Below are positions 36,501 to 48,210 of a stretch of 64,000 bases of DNA, piece after piece. The stretch comes from Candidula unifasciata. Its lineage: Eukaryota > Mollusca > Gastropoda > Stylommatophora > Geomitridae. The position numbers were made by a program, and so were the translations under genes. The notes beneath the pieces are model-generated. The model had not been told where the DNA came from. It searched no databases and saw nothing but the letters and a program-made list of their open reading frames with translations. The stretch lies in assembly GCA_905116865.2 (NCBI GenBank), contig CAJHNH020001591.1:248001-312000 (forward strand). Reading direction: 5' to 3'. How positions within the stretch are numbered: position 1 is the first letter of the stretch; every line of letters starts with the position of its first letter.

Positions 36501-37223
36501 TAACACACCCAGAGCATCTCCTCACTCACTGTTGAACCAGTCTCACTAGGTATGAGTATCTTGTCTGTTCTACGTGCAGTTTATTACATAGAGCTCCGAA
36601 TATGTCTTTGGCATAACATAGACTGCATCACAGAGAAGCCGCCGCAGCCAGTCTGTCATTCTGTAAATTTCCCTAACCTCTTGCACCAGGCAATTTTGAG
36701 TTATGTCAGATGATGCAAATTTCTCCATACAAAGGGGTTTCCATTTCTTAAAGCGCGCTTTTATTAGTCTGTTACAAATTCTTCTTTCTCTTCTTCACTC
36801 ACCCTAGAAACAGTGATTATATTGTGGTTTACAGTAAGGCTGCAATATTTTGCTATGTATGCTTATTAGAGGCTAGTAGGTGTGTTCTCTTCACCCCCCC
36901 CCCCCTTTCACCACAATTAAGGGCACAGAACACTCAAACAAAGACCTTACAAATTCAAAATTCCAATCTGTATGCTTTTGTAAAAGAAAGCTGCTTCTAT
37001 TTTTACCTGAATGTTGTGCCATTAAATGCAAAGCTCTTTCTTTTGTGTGTGTGAGAGCAATATCCAGTATTTTTGTTGCTTGACAGTCATCTGTATACAT
37101 ACCCTCTGACCATTAACTAATGAGACAAAATGTATCGCATTAAAAAAAGCACGTCATCTAGACTGTAATCTCGCAACACTGCTTGGGCAGACGGTAATAA
37201 GTAACCAGCTATTTTGTTTAGCT

Positions 37224-37292
37224 AGTGAGAGCAAACAATACAATCTGTTTTCAACTCACAGATAATGCTACGGAACAAGTTGAATTGATGAG
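37224..37292. repeat. 69-bp sequence identical to part of the SINE at 34935-35003
   Basis: Starts agtgagagcaaacaatacaa and ends caagttgaattgatgag. No SINE sequence flanks it here. Confidence 0.85.
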
Positions 37293-37674
37293 CCAGATTT
37301 TTTTTTGAGAATCAACGTTAATCTCATGCATGGATATTTAGGTGGTATTCATAGTTCAAATGGTGGAGAAGTGGCTGAAGATGAAGCCAGACAAAAACAC
37401 ATTAGCACCCCGCCAAAAGACCAGATAACCGATCCCTTAAGTATAGGTCCTAAAGTAACAGATACTAGGGACGGAGATACAATTAGACCAGAATTGGACT
37501 TTTGATCGTCTATTTTATAGGAGAAGTGAGTGACGGGAAATTTTTAACATTGAAGAGAGTGTTGGAAGCATTTTCAGAGATTATTGACATTGTAGCGGCG
37601 TCGGATGAAAATTGTAGATAAGAAGAAACTGACTACAACAGAGGTTCTCAGCCTTCCTTTTTTACACTTCCTCG

Positions 37675-37935
37675 TGTTGTGGCTTAGGCGTTGCGAGTGC
37701 GACACGTAATCCAACGTACCGCGATCGAAACCCACTGCTGGCTGCGTGGATTTTTATCGTGGTATGGGACGTCGCAGGTCGACCCAGCCTCACATGGGTA
37801 CCAGGCTGGCTGTCATGGGGAAGTAAAGACGGCCGGCGTAATGCTGACCACACTACCCATCCAGTGCCGATTGGTCTTTAAAAATATGGGACACTCTGTC
37901 CATATACCCGATGCGCCTTAGGCCTAATAAGGGAT
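37675..37935 (+). mobile_element. tRNA-derived SINE, family B
   Basis: Head cgtgttgtggcttaggcgtt, body gcaggtcgacccagcctcac, then ctgaccacactacccatcca and attggtctttaaaaatatgg, ending near a ctttactttttt tail. Confidence 0.7.
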
Positions 37936-38364
37936 CTTTACTTTTTTTGAAACATGTTGTGGTGACCCCAAACACACAATTATTTTCAATGCTCCTTCAT
38001 AACATGACAGCAACGATAAGGACTCCAGTTGCTGTAAATATTGTGGAGTGACTCAGAAATACAAATTAATCCATGCTATTAAAACATATAGATTCAGTTA
38101 AACATGTAAGATATTTCTAGTCTGCTAAAGACAGTGGAAATACAATTCAATTTGGAAAAAAAAAAAAAATAAGCGAAAAGATAGCAAAGTGTAAGATAAT
38201 GATTGCATCAAAAACAGAATGGGGCGGTGACAACTGAAACTCCCAAAGAGGAAGAGCTGTTAGCGAAACAGAAAGGTGTGTAAATATTAAGTTTAATGCT
38301 ATAAAATACTATTTTACATTTCTGGATATTTTTTCATATCTTGGGTTTTGTCAGCCACATCTTG

Positions 38365-38595
38365 GGTTTTGACAAAAATCACATCGGCAGCCCTGCGAGA
38401 CAGTGATTCAGCGGGGGTGGAGTGAGCAGACAGGCTGGAGGCTTTTCAACGTGCAGGGGAAAAGACAAGCTGAACATTTATTAGGTTACAACTGGCACCA
38501 TCGGTATTGGAACTCTTCGCTGGCTAGTGGGGGGGGGGGGGGGGAAAGAATACTTGTGGGGATATTCTCAGTGCAGTGATGATAATTTCACATTT
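38365..38595 (+). mobile_element. Family R LINE 3' fragment with a poly-G insertion
   Basis: acatcggcagccctgcgaga, caccatcggtattggaactc, ttcgctggct, then poly-G and tcagtgcagtgatg. Confidence 0.5.
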
Positions 38596-39049
38596 CCTTC
38601 TTTTATTCATTCCCAGTCAGAAACCCATCACTGGGACGAACAGGTGCTAACAGATTGTAAACAGCGCTGTGTGCTTCATCCTGTCATTAACTTCACCCCA
38701 TAAAGTCTCTTTTGGTATTTTGCTGCAGCTGACTCCACATTGCCCGTGGAGAACAGGTTTCTATCTGAAATTATATCAGGGACCTATGTATGCTTTCTAT
38801 TGTTATATTTCTGCTGTGAAGACTGAAACATCCTAGCAAACAGACCTATTGTCTAAAGAGTGCCATAAAACGCCATCTTTGTATTGCTATAGGGCCGTCT
38901 TAACAGCATCGTGAGCACCCGGGCAAACCAATGTGCTGGGGGTCTAAACAACTCACAGGAATTAAATGTAAATGGTCGATCAAATTAAACGCATACTGAT
39001 TCTACTGACACTTCAACCAAACTGGTATTAAAATATATACACAGAAGAG

Positions 39050-39470
39050 ATGCATGCTTCGAGCAGTGTGGCGAGTTTCACAGGGAAGGTCACGAGTAGT
39101 GATCATATTTAGGATCTTGTCTCTAGACAATGCCTGCGTGGTGGGGAATGAACAGTCCAACAGACTGGCTGGATCTGCGCCATTGCGTGGTAAATTGAGA
39201 CATAACAAGGCAGATGTGGTCAATGCCCTTTGCGAACAAGCAACACAATCAGAAGAGGAACGAAATATTATGGCCTGGAGAGAATGAGGTACCCAAGGGT
39301 AACCAGAGTGCCTGGTCGGCTCGCTATACTCAGAGGAAAGGCAAGACGGATACACATCCAGATTATGCCCGGTACCATTAATATTGATAGTCTGCGCTGG
39401 CTGCTGAAGATGAGGACGGAGCATGAATGGGAATGCTCCGAGTGCTGTGATGTCAATTCCTGACTCAGCT
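39050..39470 (+). mobile_element. Family R LINE 3' fragment
   Basis: The frames read MLRAVWRVSQGRSRVVII, GNEQSNRLAGSAPLRG, HNKADVVNALCEQATQSEEE, VPGRLAILRGKARRIHIQ, IDSLRWLLKMRTEHEWECSE. RNase H end plus tail with one frameshift. Confidence 0.7.
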
Positions 39471-39479
39471 CAACTCTGG

Positions 39480-40786
39480 GTGCACGATATGAAATTACTA
39501 CAAACTTTGTACTATAATATACATTTGCAGTAGTCCGCCAGATCAATACGCCGAGGAGTGAATCGTCTCCTCGGATAAAGAATAATAATCCAGAGAATCT
39601 GTACCCTGCAACTGTGAGTTTGAAAATGTAGACTTTTCAAGACACCCAAAACATATAGAAATGTCTATTCCTTCAGATAAAGGTATAAATAGACAACATG
39701 GACTATATACCCACCGGACGGATCTACATTTGAATGTGACCTGCCAGCTAGAGGCGCCAGCGTCACGAATAGTCTAAAGTGTAGGGATGGTTTTGGTCAT
39801 TCCACGACATTAGGCTGGTTTCATTGATCTTGCTGTATTCTTTTCTTTATATTTTTACATGTGTCGCACTGATTACTTGATGTTTTGTTATTTTACGTTC
39901 TGTGGTTAGTGTCCATCCTTCATAGTTCTTAAGTTGTCTGGAGTATCTTTTGTATTGTTATACTTCATGTTATACTGTCTTACTTTGACTAGCATAGGAT
40001 TTCTGTCTAGTGTTCGGGCTTAAAAGTAGTGGGGAGGTCATTCCAAGTTGCACCTAGAAATATTTATGAATTCTGTAGTGTCATAATTTGAGTCGCCTCA
40101 CCCCTTAAGTACATCGGATGTTCTTTGGAGCTTCGGGATACCGCCTAGACTATTGCGAGCCAACATCTCAATACTAAAACTACTCCAGAGTGTCTTTTGG
40201 TTCATTAGGGGAACCCCTAACAAAGACACGTGACGCCAGCATTATGTGACAGAATTATGTATTTGAAGTAATCGGGAACGTATTGTGGTGCATGGAACAG
40301 TTTTGGCCAAACGGGTAACATTGCTTAACCCCTGCCCAGCGTAAGAAAGTGGACATCACGGGCGTGGATGATAGAGAACACGTGTGTGAACAATATTATT
40401 TAACGGCTGGAATTAGCAGTCTTGGTTTTAGTCTAGTTCGAGTCTGGCGTCGACTCTGGTACAGTATGGATGTGGAATGAATCTACGTTTTAGTGAACTC
40501 TTGGACTCAAGTTTGACTGTGGGTCTCCCTGGAACTCAGCAACCCTCTCGAGCTGAGTTCCTGTCGAGCTTAATGTAGTCGGCTGCTGTCGGACTAAGTG
40601 ATTAGTGATTGTCAAAGCGTCTGCACGGATCTTTCTGACATGTATAATCAAAGGTAACGTTTGTTAAAGGCGTTTGAGAGATGCTGTGTCAAGTAGCTCA
40701 ACGTTTTACCATAGACTGTGTTCCTCTAAGTGCACTGGCCAACTAGTCAGCTGAGATTGAATGAATTAAAACATTGTCGGTGATCA
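39480..40786. other. Intergenic sequence without recognised feature
   Basis: No open frame, known repeat body or RNA gene seen. Confidence 0.4.
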
Positions 40787-40794
40787 CCTAGGTG

Positions 40795-41308
40795 CAGTGT
40801 TGCCACTTTTCTTTGACAAAAAACATCCAACACGGAGTAAAAAATATCTAAAAACATCTAAATTTGCGTAGAAAGCCTCTAGAAAAAAAACCATCCAAAT
40901 GGGAAGAGTCATAAATTTCATAGCAATTGATATGACTTACCCTATAGAATCATGTCCTCATCTTTACTGAAGTCTGCCTTAGAAGACCCACAGGATAAAC
41001 TTAGCTTGGATGATGAAGTTGAAGCTTCAGATCCAAAATGACTCGGTATGCCTCCAGTTTCTTTTAATATCCAGTCAGGGAGATGATAAGTGAAACAGCC
41101 TTTTCCTATTCTTATCAGGCCGAATTTTATTGTCAAGATAGTATTTAGAAGATCAAATTTCATCCTGTTTCTTGGGTTAGATTTGATAAATTCACTCCAA
41201 GTGAAAAAAATTCTAGAAAGACATCTACCATCTAAACGTCAAAAACGCCATCTAAATGCAAGGCAAATATTTAAATCTGGATGTAAAACATCCAAAGTGG
41301 CAACACTG
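40795..41308 (-). mobile_element. hAT-type DNA transposon remnant
   Basis: Terminal inverted repeats cagtgttgccacttt at both ends, then related catcc pieces inside. The 8-bp flanks cctaggtg (40787-40794) and ccttggtg (41309-41316) agree at 7 of 8 positions, the duplication length of hAT elements. A minus-strand frame (41163-40942) has LNTILTIKFGLIRIGKGCFT, like the end of a hAT transposase. The rest of the transposase is deleted. Confidence 0.75.
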
Positions 41309-41424
41309 CCTTGGTGGCGTTCGCATCGTTCGTTGTTCACCTTTTGAATAACATTACATCAGAGTACGTTTGAGAAATCCGCAACTGACTAGAGCCAGAG
41401 AGTGAGTGTAAAGAGAGTCATGCC

Positions 41425-41640
41425 CGGCTCTCTAGCGTAGTTGGCTAAACCAGATTGCGCGGCGAGCGGGTGACGAACTCCTTGTGGTCCGGGTTCACTC
41501 CCGGGGGTGGGAGGAAAGCCACATTTCTCCCAGATTTACGGTATTTAAAATGGAATCAAGGCCGAAAGGTTGCGATATCCATAATACCGAGCCTAAGGGT
41601 TAACAACTCATGGCTTCTGGATACTAAAATAACAAACAAA
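41425..41640 (+). mobile_element. tRNA-derived SINE, family C
   Basis: Head cggctctctagcgtagttgg (A box) and B box ggttcactccc. Body aatcaaggccgaaaggttgc, end ggatactaaaataacaaaca. A second fragment is near 41905-41955. Confidence 0.75.
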
Positions 41641-42064
41641 GATGAGTCATCGCCTTTACTTGAAACAAAAACAGACCTATGGAGAGAACAGACCTCAGAA
41701 GGGAACCACTGATCATAGACGCTATTGAATTAGAAGCGAAGATGAGGCCTAAGAACATGTGAAAAAATATCGACATTGAGAGCTTGATAAAGAAAGTCTG
41801 CGTCCTAAAAGTCCTGTTTATCTATACACTTATCTATGAAATCATAATAAAACTAACACTCTAATCTTGGCACACTGGTAGACGAAGTAACCTATCTGCA
41901 GAAGTATTTACAATGGAATCAATAGGTTTGCGATATCCATTACAGTGTTGATAACAATCGTTTTGCCTACGTAACTTCCCACTAAAGTTCATCGTGGTAA
42001 TGTCAATAGTTTGAGGTCTACAGAAGAATGTTCCCAGTCCCGACTGTGAGATGCAATGTATTGT

Positions 42065-42170
42065 TATTTTGAAGCCCCGCCCTGGCTGTTGCCAGAGGTT
42101 GCAATATAACCTAACGGTTATGTCACCGGGTGTTTATCCCTCATTGAGCGGTCCTGGTGGGATTTTCTTC
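42065..42170 (+). mobile_element. SINE-like repeat, family D fragment
   Basis: ccctggctgttgccagaggt, then tcaccgggtgtttatccctc and ggtcctggtggg, with an internal deletion. Confidence 0.5.
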
Positions 42171-42552
42171 CCATTCAACTTCTTCTTCGTCCTCCTCCTC
42201 TGCTTATTTGTACATTTTAAGATGTTAGCCTGAATATATTAGAAGAAGAAAAACAGTAGTCAAAGCGACCGAGGTTCAGATATTCAGTAAGATTCCTGTG
42301 GTATGTTTTTGTTGTTGATGTGTCTTGGAAAAAAATCCTAGCATGTACAGTTTGTAGCGACTACACCGGCAGAGTGGTCGTAACTCTTCAGGCTCCAAGA
42401 CAAGTCTACACCGCAACAGCAGTAACAACAGAGCGTAATGGCAGTAATCGATTTCAGCTTTGTGAAAACTATAAACTTTGTACGGGAAACAAAACATATG
42501 CATGTTTGCTATAAATTAATTCTCTCTGTTTTGCGCATGTTGGACATTGCTT

Positions 42553-42658
42553 TGGGGCCGCGTTAGCGCAGTCGATAGGAGACTCGTTTTCAAATCCAGT
42601 TCGACTCGCTGCAGCCCACGGCCGGTGTTCGAAACCGACTGCCCTAACGCGGCCCCAA
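42553..42658. repeat. tRNA-like hairpin with 22-bp inverted arms
   Basis: The arms 42553-42574 and 42637-42658 (tggggccgcgttagcg...) pair with one mismatch. The left arm contains an A-box-like tagcgcagtcg, and gttcgaaacc before the right arm is a B-box-like motif. It looks like a tRNA-derived or MITE-like fragment, not a functional tRNA: no clear anticodon arm. Confidence 0.5.
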
Positions 42659-42899
42659 CCTATAAAAAAATGGGTACCAAAGTTGACACTCTTTGATAAA
42701 TGGAGGGACGTCGCTGTAGCTACGGAGCTGCATGCAGACGGCGACACAGTCGGAAAGTTTCTTATCAGCTGTCCGTACTGGTGGCAGAGCACTTGTGGTG
42801 TATAACAGTGTGCAATGACGCTGGTTCACATCTCCTGAATTTAACTTTGGATATTGATTGCTGCAAATATTTAACATTTAACTTACCAACTCCACAGCC

Positions 42900-44690
42900 A
42901 CATTAATTAATATATCCGAGTCCTCCGTGAGAAAATAAATACAGTCTACCGTGGCATATCCTATCTTTAAGTTTGGTTTAGTCATCTGATGAGAAAATGC
43001 CCTGGTCACAATTGTAAGAACAGAACAATGGAAGAACGGGGGAGAAACAACCATTTAAAAAAAAAATGAAGATTTTATTTACCAAGTCATTACTAAGACG
43101 AATATTCTAAGACGAAAAAGGGATCAATATTCAACACAGCTTAATTTAAATTATTTACTTGTTCATTTATTTAACTTATTCACATTCCTTCCCCTTTTTT
43201 CATATTGCCTTCTTACTTATTTCGTTTCGTATTATAGCCTGGATATTTATAAATTTTTTTTTCATTATGTACTTCTTGGTTTCATGTTGACCTTGGTTTT
43301 TTATTGGCCCTGCTGTTTTGCCTCTTGAGTTTTCCAGTCACAGTTTATCTTGTATTTAGTACTCCGTTGAAAAAGACCTTGGTCGAAACGTTCGGTTGTG
43401 TTTATGGGCGTCTTCTCCATTCCCTCTGTTGAGCTTTCTAGTCATATGTTGTGTCATATTCAACATTCATTACTAAGAGTTCACTTAGAATCTATATTTC
43501 TCTCCCATGCCCCGCACCACACTCTGACGAGGTAACTGAAGAAACAAAGAAGAAGGAATGAATTGTTTTTAAAGAGTTACAAATTGGGCACGCAGGCCCA
43601 TCTCACATTCGGTCCTTCCAAGCAGTCATCTTTCATATCGCAATTGCATGTTATCAATAATCCATGATATGTTTATATAAAAATATACATAATGAATCAA
43701 TGCATGCAAATATCATGTATACACAACCATACACACATTATGTTTACACAATCGTACACACATAATGTATACACAGTCACACACACACATCAGGTATACA
43801 CACATCATGTTTATACTATCATTCACACCCTGAAGAGGGAAAAGAAGAAGTCATTCACGTAACTTTCCCACTGGTATCGAGGATTCTTCTAACTTGTTAT
43901 CGTTGATAAAGACTTCGCTTAAAACGTTGTATGGTTTTATATGCCAGTTCCCCGTTGAGTTTTTTTTTTTTTTTTTTCATTCTAGTTCCCGCTGAGCTTC
44001 CTATCAGAAATAAATCTTCTTCTAGGATTTTCCGCCCGCCACATCCGACTTCAGCAAACTTCGAAATAGTCGCCTTTTATTAAATGCTTGTTGGGTTAGA
44101 CTGTAAATTTAACCCCCCCCCCTCCCCCTTCCTTTTCCCCCTAATCAAAGTTCATCTTCTTAGCTTGGCGGACTTGAGCTCGGGCAGAAAGTTTTGGCTT
44201 TCGTCCATTTCTGACTTTGGTCGTGTTCCAGAACTCAAACGTTGTGAGTACATCCTCCTTATATATCAGGCTCATCTATGTGCAGACTATTGGGTCTTTG
44301 ACCCTCAGACTGATGCTCTATGACATAACAGCGTCGTCACAACAAAATTTATTACAATTTTCATAAAGGGACCCTTTGGGGCTCTTTTATAAGTGCACGA
44401 TAACAATTATTATGATTATTTTTGCTAACTCGCACATGGGAAAAATTATATTTGAAATTATAAACGAATACTAAAACAGAGAAAGACTATAAATGGGAGT
44501 TTTTTGTTTGTGGAAAAAGGGAAGGGGTCAACCCATTGTAACATTTCTAAGTTGGGGGAGGGAGAACCATGGATTATTTTCTTGACTGAATAAGTGGATT
44601 GTTTTTATTTGTACCACAAACTGTGTGATTTAGTTCACAATTCTATCTTTATTCAACAACAGTGGTTGTTTTGTTTTAAATGTCATTAAC
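42900..44690. other. Intergenic AT-rich sequence with microsatellites
   Basis: A (CA)-rich imperfect repeat with tatacacac motifs at 43690-43830, poly-T at 43959-43977 and poly-C at 44112-44126. Two loose copies of an agttccc...gttgag...cattctagtt motif (43310-43440, 43920-44000). No gene seen. Confidence 0.5.
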
Positions 44691-46008
44691 ATTTTTTACT
44701 TAGTCGCTCCTCTTCTACCTTGGGGTGTAGAGGTTTGCCAGAGAGATCGCCAGACGTCTCTGTCAGTAGTTTTCTTTTTGGCTTTGTTTCATTCCAATCC
44801 TCTGTCTGGGACAATCGGATGTTGTCTTTCCAGTAGACACTGGGTCGCCCTGAAGTTTTGGTTCCCTGGTTCTTAGCCTCTTATGCCTGCCATGGTGGTC
44901 GATTCTTTCCAATGCTTTAAACATGTCCCCCCAAAAATGTAACTGTGACTGATCCACTCAGGTTTGTAAGGACTGGGTATCAAGATCTTGACGTATTGTT
45001 TGCCGACTTTGTCCCTTTTTGTCACTTGTGCCACCTTTCTGAAATATCTCATTTCTGAGGTCTTGAGCTGACTTCTGTGAGCTGTTGTCATTGCTCATGA
45101 CTCACTCCCATAGGTCAGGACTGGTACATAGGTAGAGCGGTAAACAGCCATTTCCAGTTTATAGTTTGCTAAGAAACCCTCGGTTTATGGCCTGGAAGAG
45201 TCTCCCAACAGCTAATTGTCGTGTAGCCAGCTCTGTCTTGATGCCCCCTGTGTCGGTCTATTACAACTTCAAGGTAATTAAACTGGTTGACCTGCTAAAG
45301 TGCATACTGTCCCATCATGATCTGATGTTTCTTCTCCTCCCTTGAGATCACCATGGGTTTGAGTCTTGGAGATACTGATGGTCATCCCTCTCTTCTCAAG
45401 CTCTTCCTTCCAGACAAGTAAATTGGACTGACGGTGCGCCTCTGATTTAGCAATCAGGGCCACATCGTCTGCAAATGCCAGCTCTGATATACAGATTGGT
45501 CTCATCTTCCAGTACCCTACTGAGTATTTCTTTGTCTTCGCCTTATTGGTCGTGATGGCATCCTCCATCATAAGGAAAAAGTAAGGTGAGAGAATATCAC
45601 CTTGTCTAACACCGCTTTATCTTAAATTCTTCTGACTCTTGCTCTGCTGTTCTTACATATTGTCTGCAGCTTTTGTAGAAACTCTGTTTTGCACTGAACA
45701 GGGGTGCTGGGATGTTTTTCCCTGCCAAGCAGTTCCGGAGCTTGCTCCAAGGTACCTTATCAAATACCTTTTATAGGTCCAAAAAACATAGGTGCATCTC
45801 ACTCTTATATTCAAGGGCTTTTTCACTCATCTGTTGCAGTGTAAAGACAAGGTCTTCAGTACTTCTGTTTGCTCTGAAGCTGCATTGGGCCTATTCCAGC
45901 TGTGGCTCTGTCAGACTTCTAAATCTCTGCTCGAGAATTATAGAGTAACTTTCACTAGGAATGCTATGGAGCGTTATGCCTCTGTGGTTTTCACATTGTC
46001 TGTTATCA

Positions 46009-47666
46009 TCATCATCATCAGGTTTCTTGCCGACTGGCGTGGGCGATTATGCCTCTCCATAATCTGCGATCTCCTGCAGCATGTATCAGTTCGTGTGCCG
46101 ACACACCTCCATGCCATGCAGCAAGACTGTCAAGCATCTTCTCTCGTTGTCTTCCTCTATCCCTCCTTCCACAGATCTTTCCAGTGGTCACAACATGTTC
46201 TATTTTCCCTCTTCTGATAACATGGCCGAAAAATGATGACTGTCTCTTTCTGATGTCTGTGATAAGTTATCTTTGGGCTCCCGCCTCTTTCAAAACCTCC
46301 TGGTTGCTCTTTTTGGCTGTCCGATGTATTCTAAGCATTCTTCTGTAAAACCACATCTCTGAGGCCTAAAGAAATTGTTTGGCCTGCCTACCGATTGTCC
46401 AGGATTCACATCCATATGGTAAAACTGGATGTATGTAGCAAGCAAGAATTCTTTTTCTAACTCTCAATGACAAGGATATATTGCACAAGACATTTTTCAT
46501 TTTATAAAATGCTGTTTTTGCCTGTCCAATTCTGTTTCTTATTTCAGTTATGCATCTTCCATCTGATGTTATCCATGTGCCCAGATACTTAAATTTCTGT
46601 ACTTGTCCTAAAATAACACCATCAACCTTTATTACAAACTTAGGAATAATTAGTTTCTTTGATACCACCATTACTTCTGTCTTCCCATTATTCAAACTGA
46701 GGCCCATTCTTCCACTTTCTAACACCACAATGTCTATCATTTCCTGTAATTCTTTCTGACTTGTTGCTATCAAGACTGTGTCATCAGCATAACGTAAATT
46801 GTTTATATTGTGCCCACCAACCACAATTCCGGGCATATCAATTAAAGATCTCATTATATATTCACTGTATATTGAAAACAAATCAGGTGAAAGTACACAT
46901 CCTTGTCGTACAACCCTCTTTATGCTTTGAAATGTACCTAAACAGTTGTTTATTCTTACAGCTGCTGTTTGCTGCCAATACATATTCTTTATTACTCTTA
47001 GATCTTTCCCATCAATGTTTAATTTTTCCAACAGTTTGATTACTTCTTCATGCTTCATACAGTCAAATGCTTTTGTATAGTCTATGAAGCATAAGTACAA
47101 ATCAGTCTTTACTTCTATAGCTCTTTCTGACAATGTCCTTAGGATGTATATGGCATTGTTTGTACCTTTTCCTTCTACAAATCCACATTGTTCATCGCCA
47201 ATTTCTGGTTTAATTTTGTTTCTTATTCTTCTCATAATAATTCTCAGTAAAATCTTAGTCATGTGACTCATAAGACTTATTGTGCGATGGTCTTCACATT
47301 TTAAGGTGCCTGGTTTCTTTGGCAGAGCTATAAATATGGATTTTAAAAGGTCATTTGGAATATACCCACTGTTATAAATATCATTTAAAAGTTTAGTTAT
47401 TATTTCAATTCCAAAATTTCCCAGTGCTTCGATTTCTTCCAGTGAGATGTTGTCTGGCCCGGGTGCTTTTCCTTTCTTCATATGATGTATTGCATCCTCA
47501 ACTTCTGCAGTCATTATTGGTGGACCATCATTGTTGTTCTGCAGTTCTACGTCTGGTCTATTATCATCATATAATTCCCCTATATACTCTGTCCATCTGT
47601 TAATTATATTACTATGTCCCATTAATAATTCACCATCTTTTGATTTCAAACATCCAGTGCTGTTAC
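46009..47666 (-). mobile_element. LINE C: 5'-truncated non-LTR element nested in LINE D
   Basis: Flanked by the 11-bp direct repeat gtctgttatca (45998-46008 and 47667-47677). On the minus strand it runs from CLKSKDGELLMG through the reverse transcriptase to SAHELIHAAGDRRLW and ASRQET, then a stop and a (TGA)n tail at its 3' end. A frameshift near 46340 separates the last part. Another copy of the extreme 3' end is at 59475-59520. Confidence 0.85.
46366..47649 (-). CDS. Reverse transcriptase ORF of LINE C (427 aa)
   Basis: The longest intact ORF in the window after the element at 471-3089. Motifs in order: GKAPGPDNIS, HRTISLMSHMTKIL, FIDYTKAFD, VRQGCVLSPDLFSIYSE, LRYADDTVLIA, and FKYLGTWI of the thumb. 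The catalytic Asp pair is present. Endonuclease and N-terminus are missing because of 5' truncation, so it is not autonomous. It is the youngest-looking LINE here. Confidence 0.85.
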   Translation of the reverse strand: MKSKDGELLMGHSNIINRWTEYIGELYDDNRPDVELQNNNDGPPIMTAEVEDAIHHMKKGKAPGPDNISLEEIEALGNFGIEIITKLLNDIYNSGYIPNDLLKSIFIALPKKPGTLKCEDHRTISLMSHMTKILLRIIMRRIRNKIKPEIGDEQCGFVEGKGTNNAIYILRTLSERAIEVKTDLYLCFIDYTKAFDCMKHEEVIKLLEKLNIDGKDLRVIKNMYWQQTAAVRINNCLGTFQSIKRVVRQGCVLSPDLFSIYSEYIMRSLIDMPGIVVGGHNINNLRYADDTVLIATSQKELQEMIDIVVLESGRMGLSLNNGKTEVMVVSKKLIIPKFVIKVDGVILGQVQKFKYLGTWITSDGRCITEIRNRIGQAKTAFYKMKNVLCNISLSLRVRKRILACYIHPVLPYGCESWTIGRQAKQFL

Positions 47667-47939
47667 GTCTGTTATCAGCCTCTTTAAATATAGGTATAAT
47701 GATGACAATCTCCCAATCTTTTGGTATAGTTTTGCTACACTAGGCTGCCTGGAGAACCTTCAGTAAAAGTCGCACGCCTGCGATTCCCCTATATTGATAG
47801 TTTCTCCATTAACATTGCATATTGTAAATGACATGTATGTATATTAACGTATAAATTAAATATGAATAGTTTTGACTGAAGAAGGCAGAAAAATTAATAT
47901 TTCTCAATAATTTGTAACTTTAGACACGGTTTCAACTTT

Positions 47940-48210
47940 TCACTTTCTGAGCGACATGCACTTTCTTAAATCGGTAATTGTGTTTTACTTGGAAGTAGGA
48001 AGCTACGGTTTTTGAATGCGCAGTGGATCGGTGGCACCCCTGAATATTAACATCCGGTCCAGGCGATACCTATTCATTTTCCGGTGCACGTTGCTCGAAT
48101 ATGCGTATCGAATTCAAGAACAAGGGAGTGATTTCTTAGATATACGTCTGTGAGAAAAGACGTTAGGGTGGTTTTAAGTTGTGCTAGAGCTAGGAATTAA
48201 ACATCAGACG
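47940..48210 (+). promoter_or_regulatory. Paralog 4 promoter region and non-coding exon 1
   Basis: More diverged copy of the exon 1 block: gatacctattcattttccgg at 48065-48084, donor cagacg|gtaaga with the intron from 48211. An in-frame TAG again precedes the ATG of exon 2 after splicing. Confidence 0.55.

Larger units (their letters stand above)
44700..47790 (-). mobile_element. LINE D: decayed non-LTR retrotransposon, split by LINE C
   Basis: Minus strand. The right segment (47790-47667) reads SKTIPKDWEIVIIIPIFK and EADNR; the left segment (46008-44700) continues QCENHRGITLHSIPSES, then AYSFRANRSTED-like residues, a decayed D-box, VRQGDILSP, FADDVALIA and a thumb ending DRDVWRSLWQTSTPQGR. 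The frame joins exactly across LINE C. Several stops and shifts make it inactive. Short 3'-end copies lie at 18545 and 54710. Confidence 0.8.

Noticed and set aside
45712..46348. + strand ORFs of 78-141 residues
   Set aside because: Antisense shadows of LINE C and LINE D.
47641..47790. A chimeric reverse transcriptase fusing two LINEs by template switching
   Set aside because: The 11-bp target duplication and the rejoined LINE D frame show a simple nested insertion.
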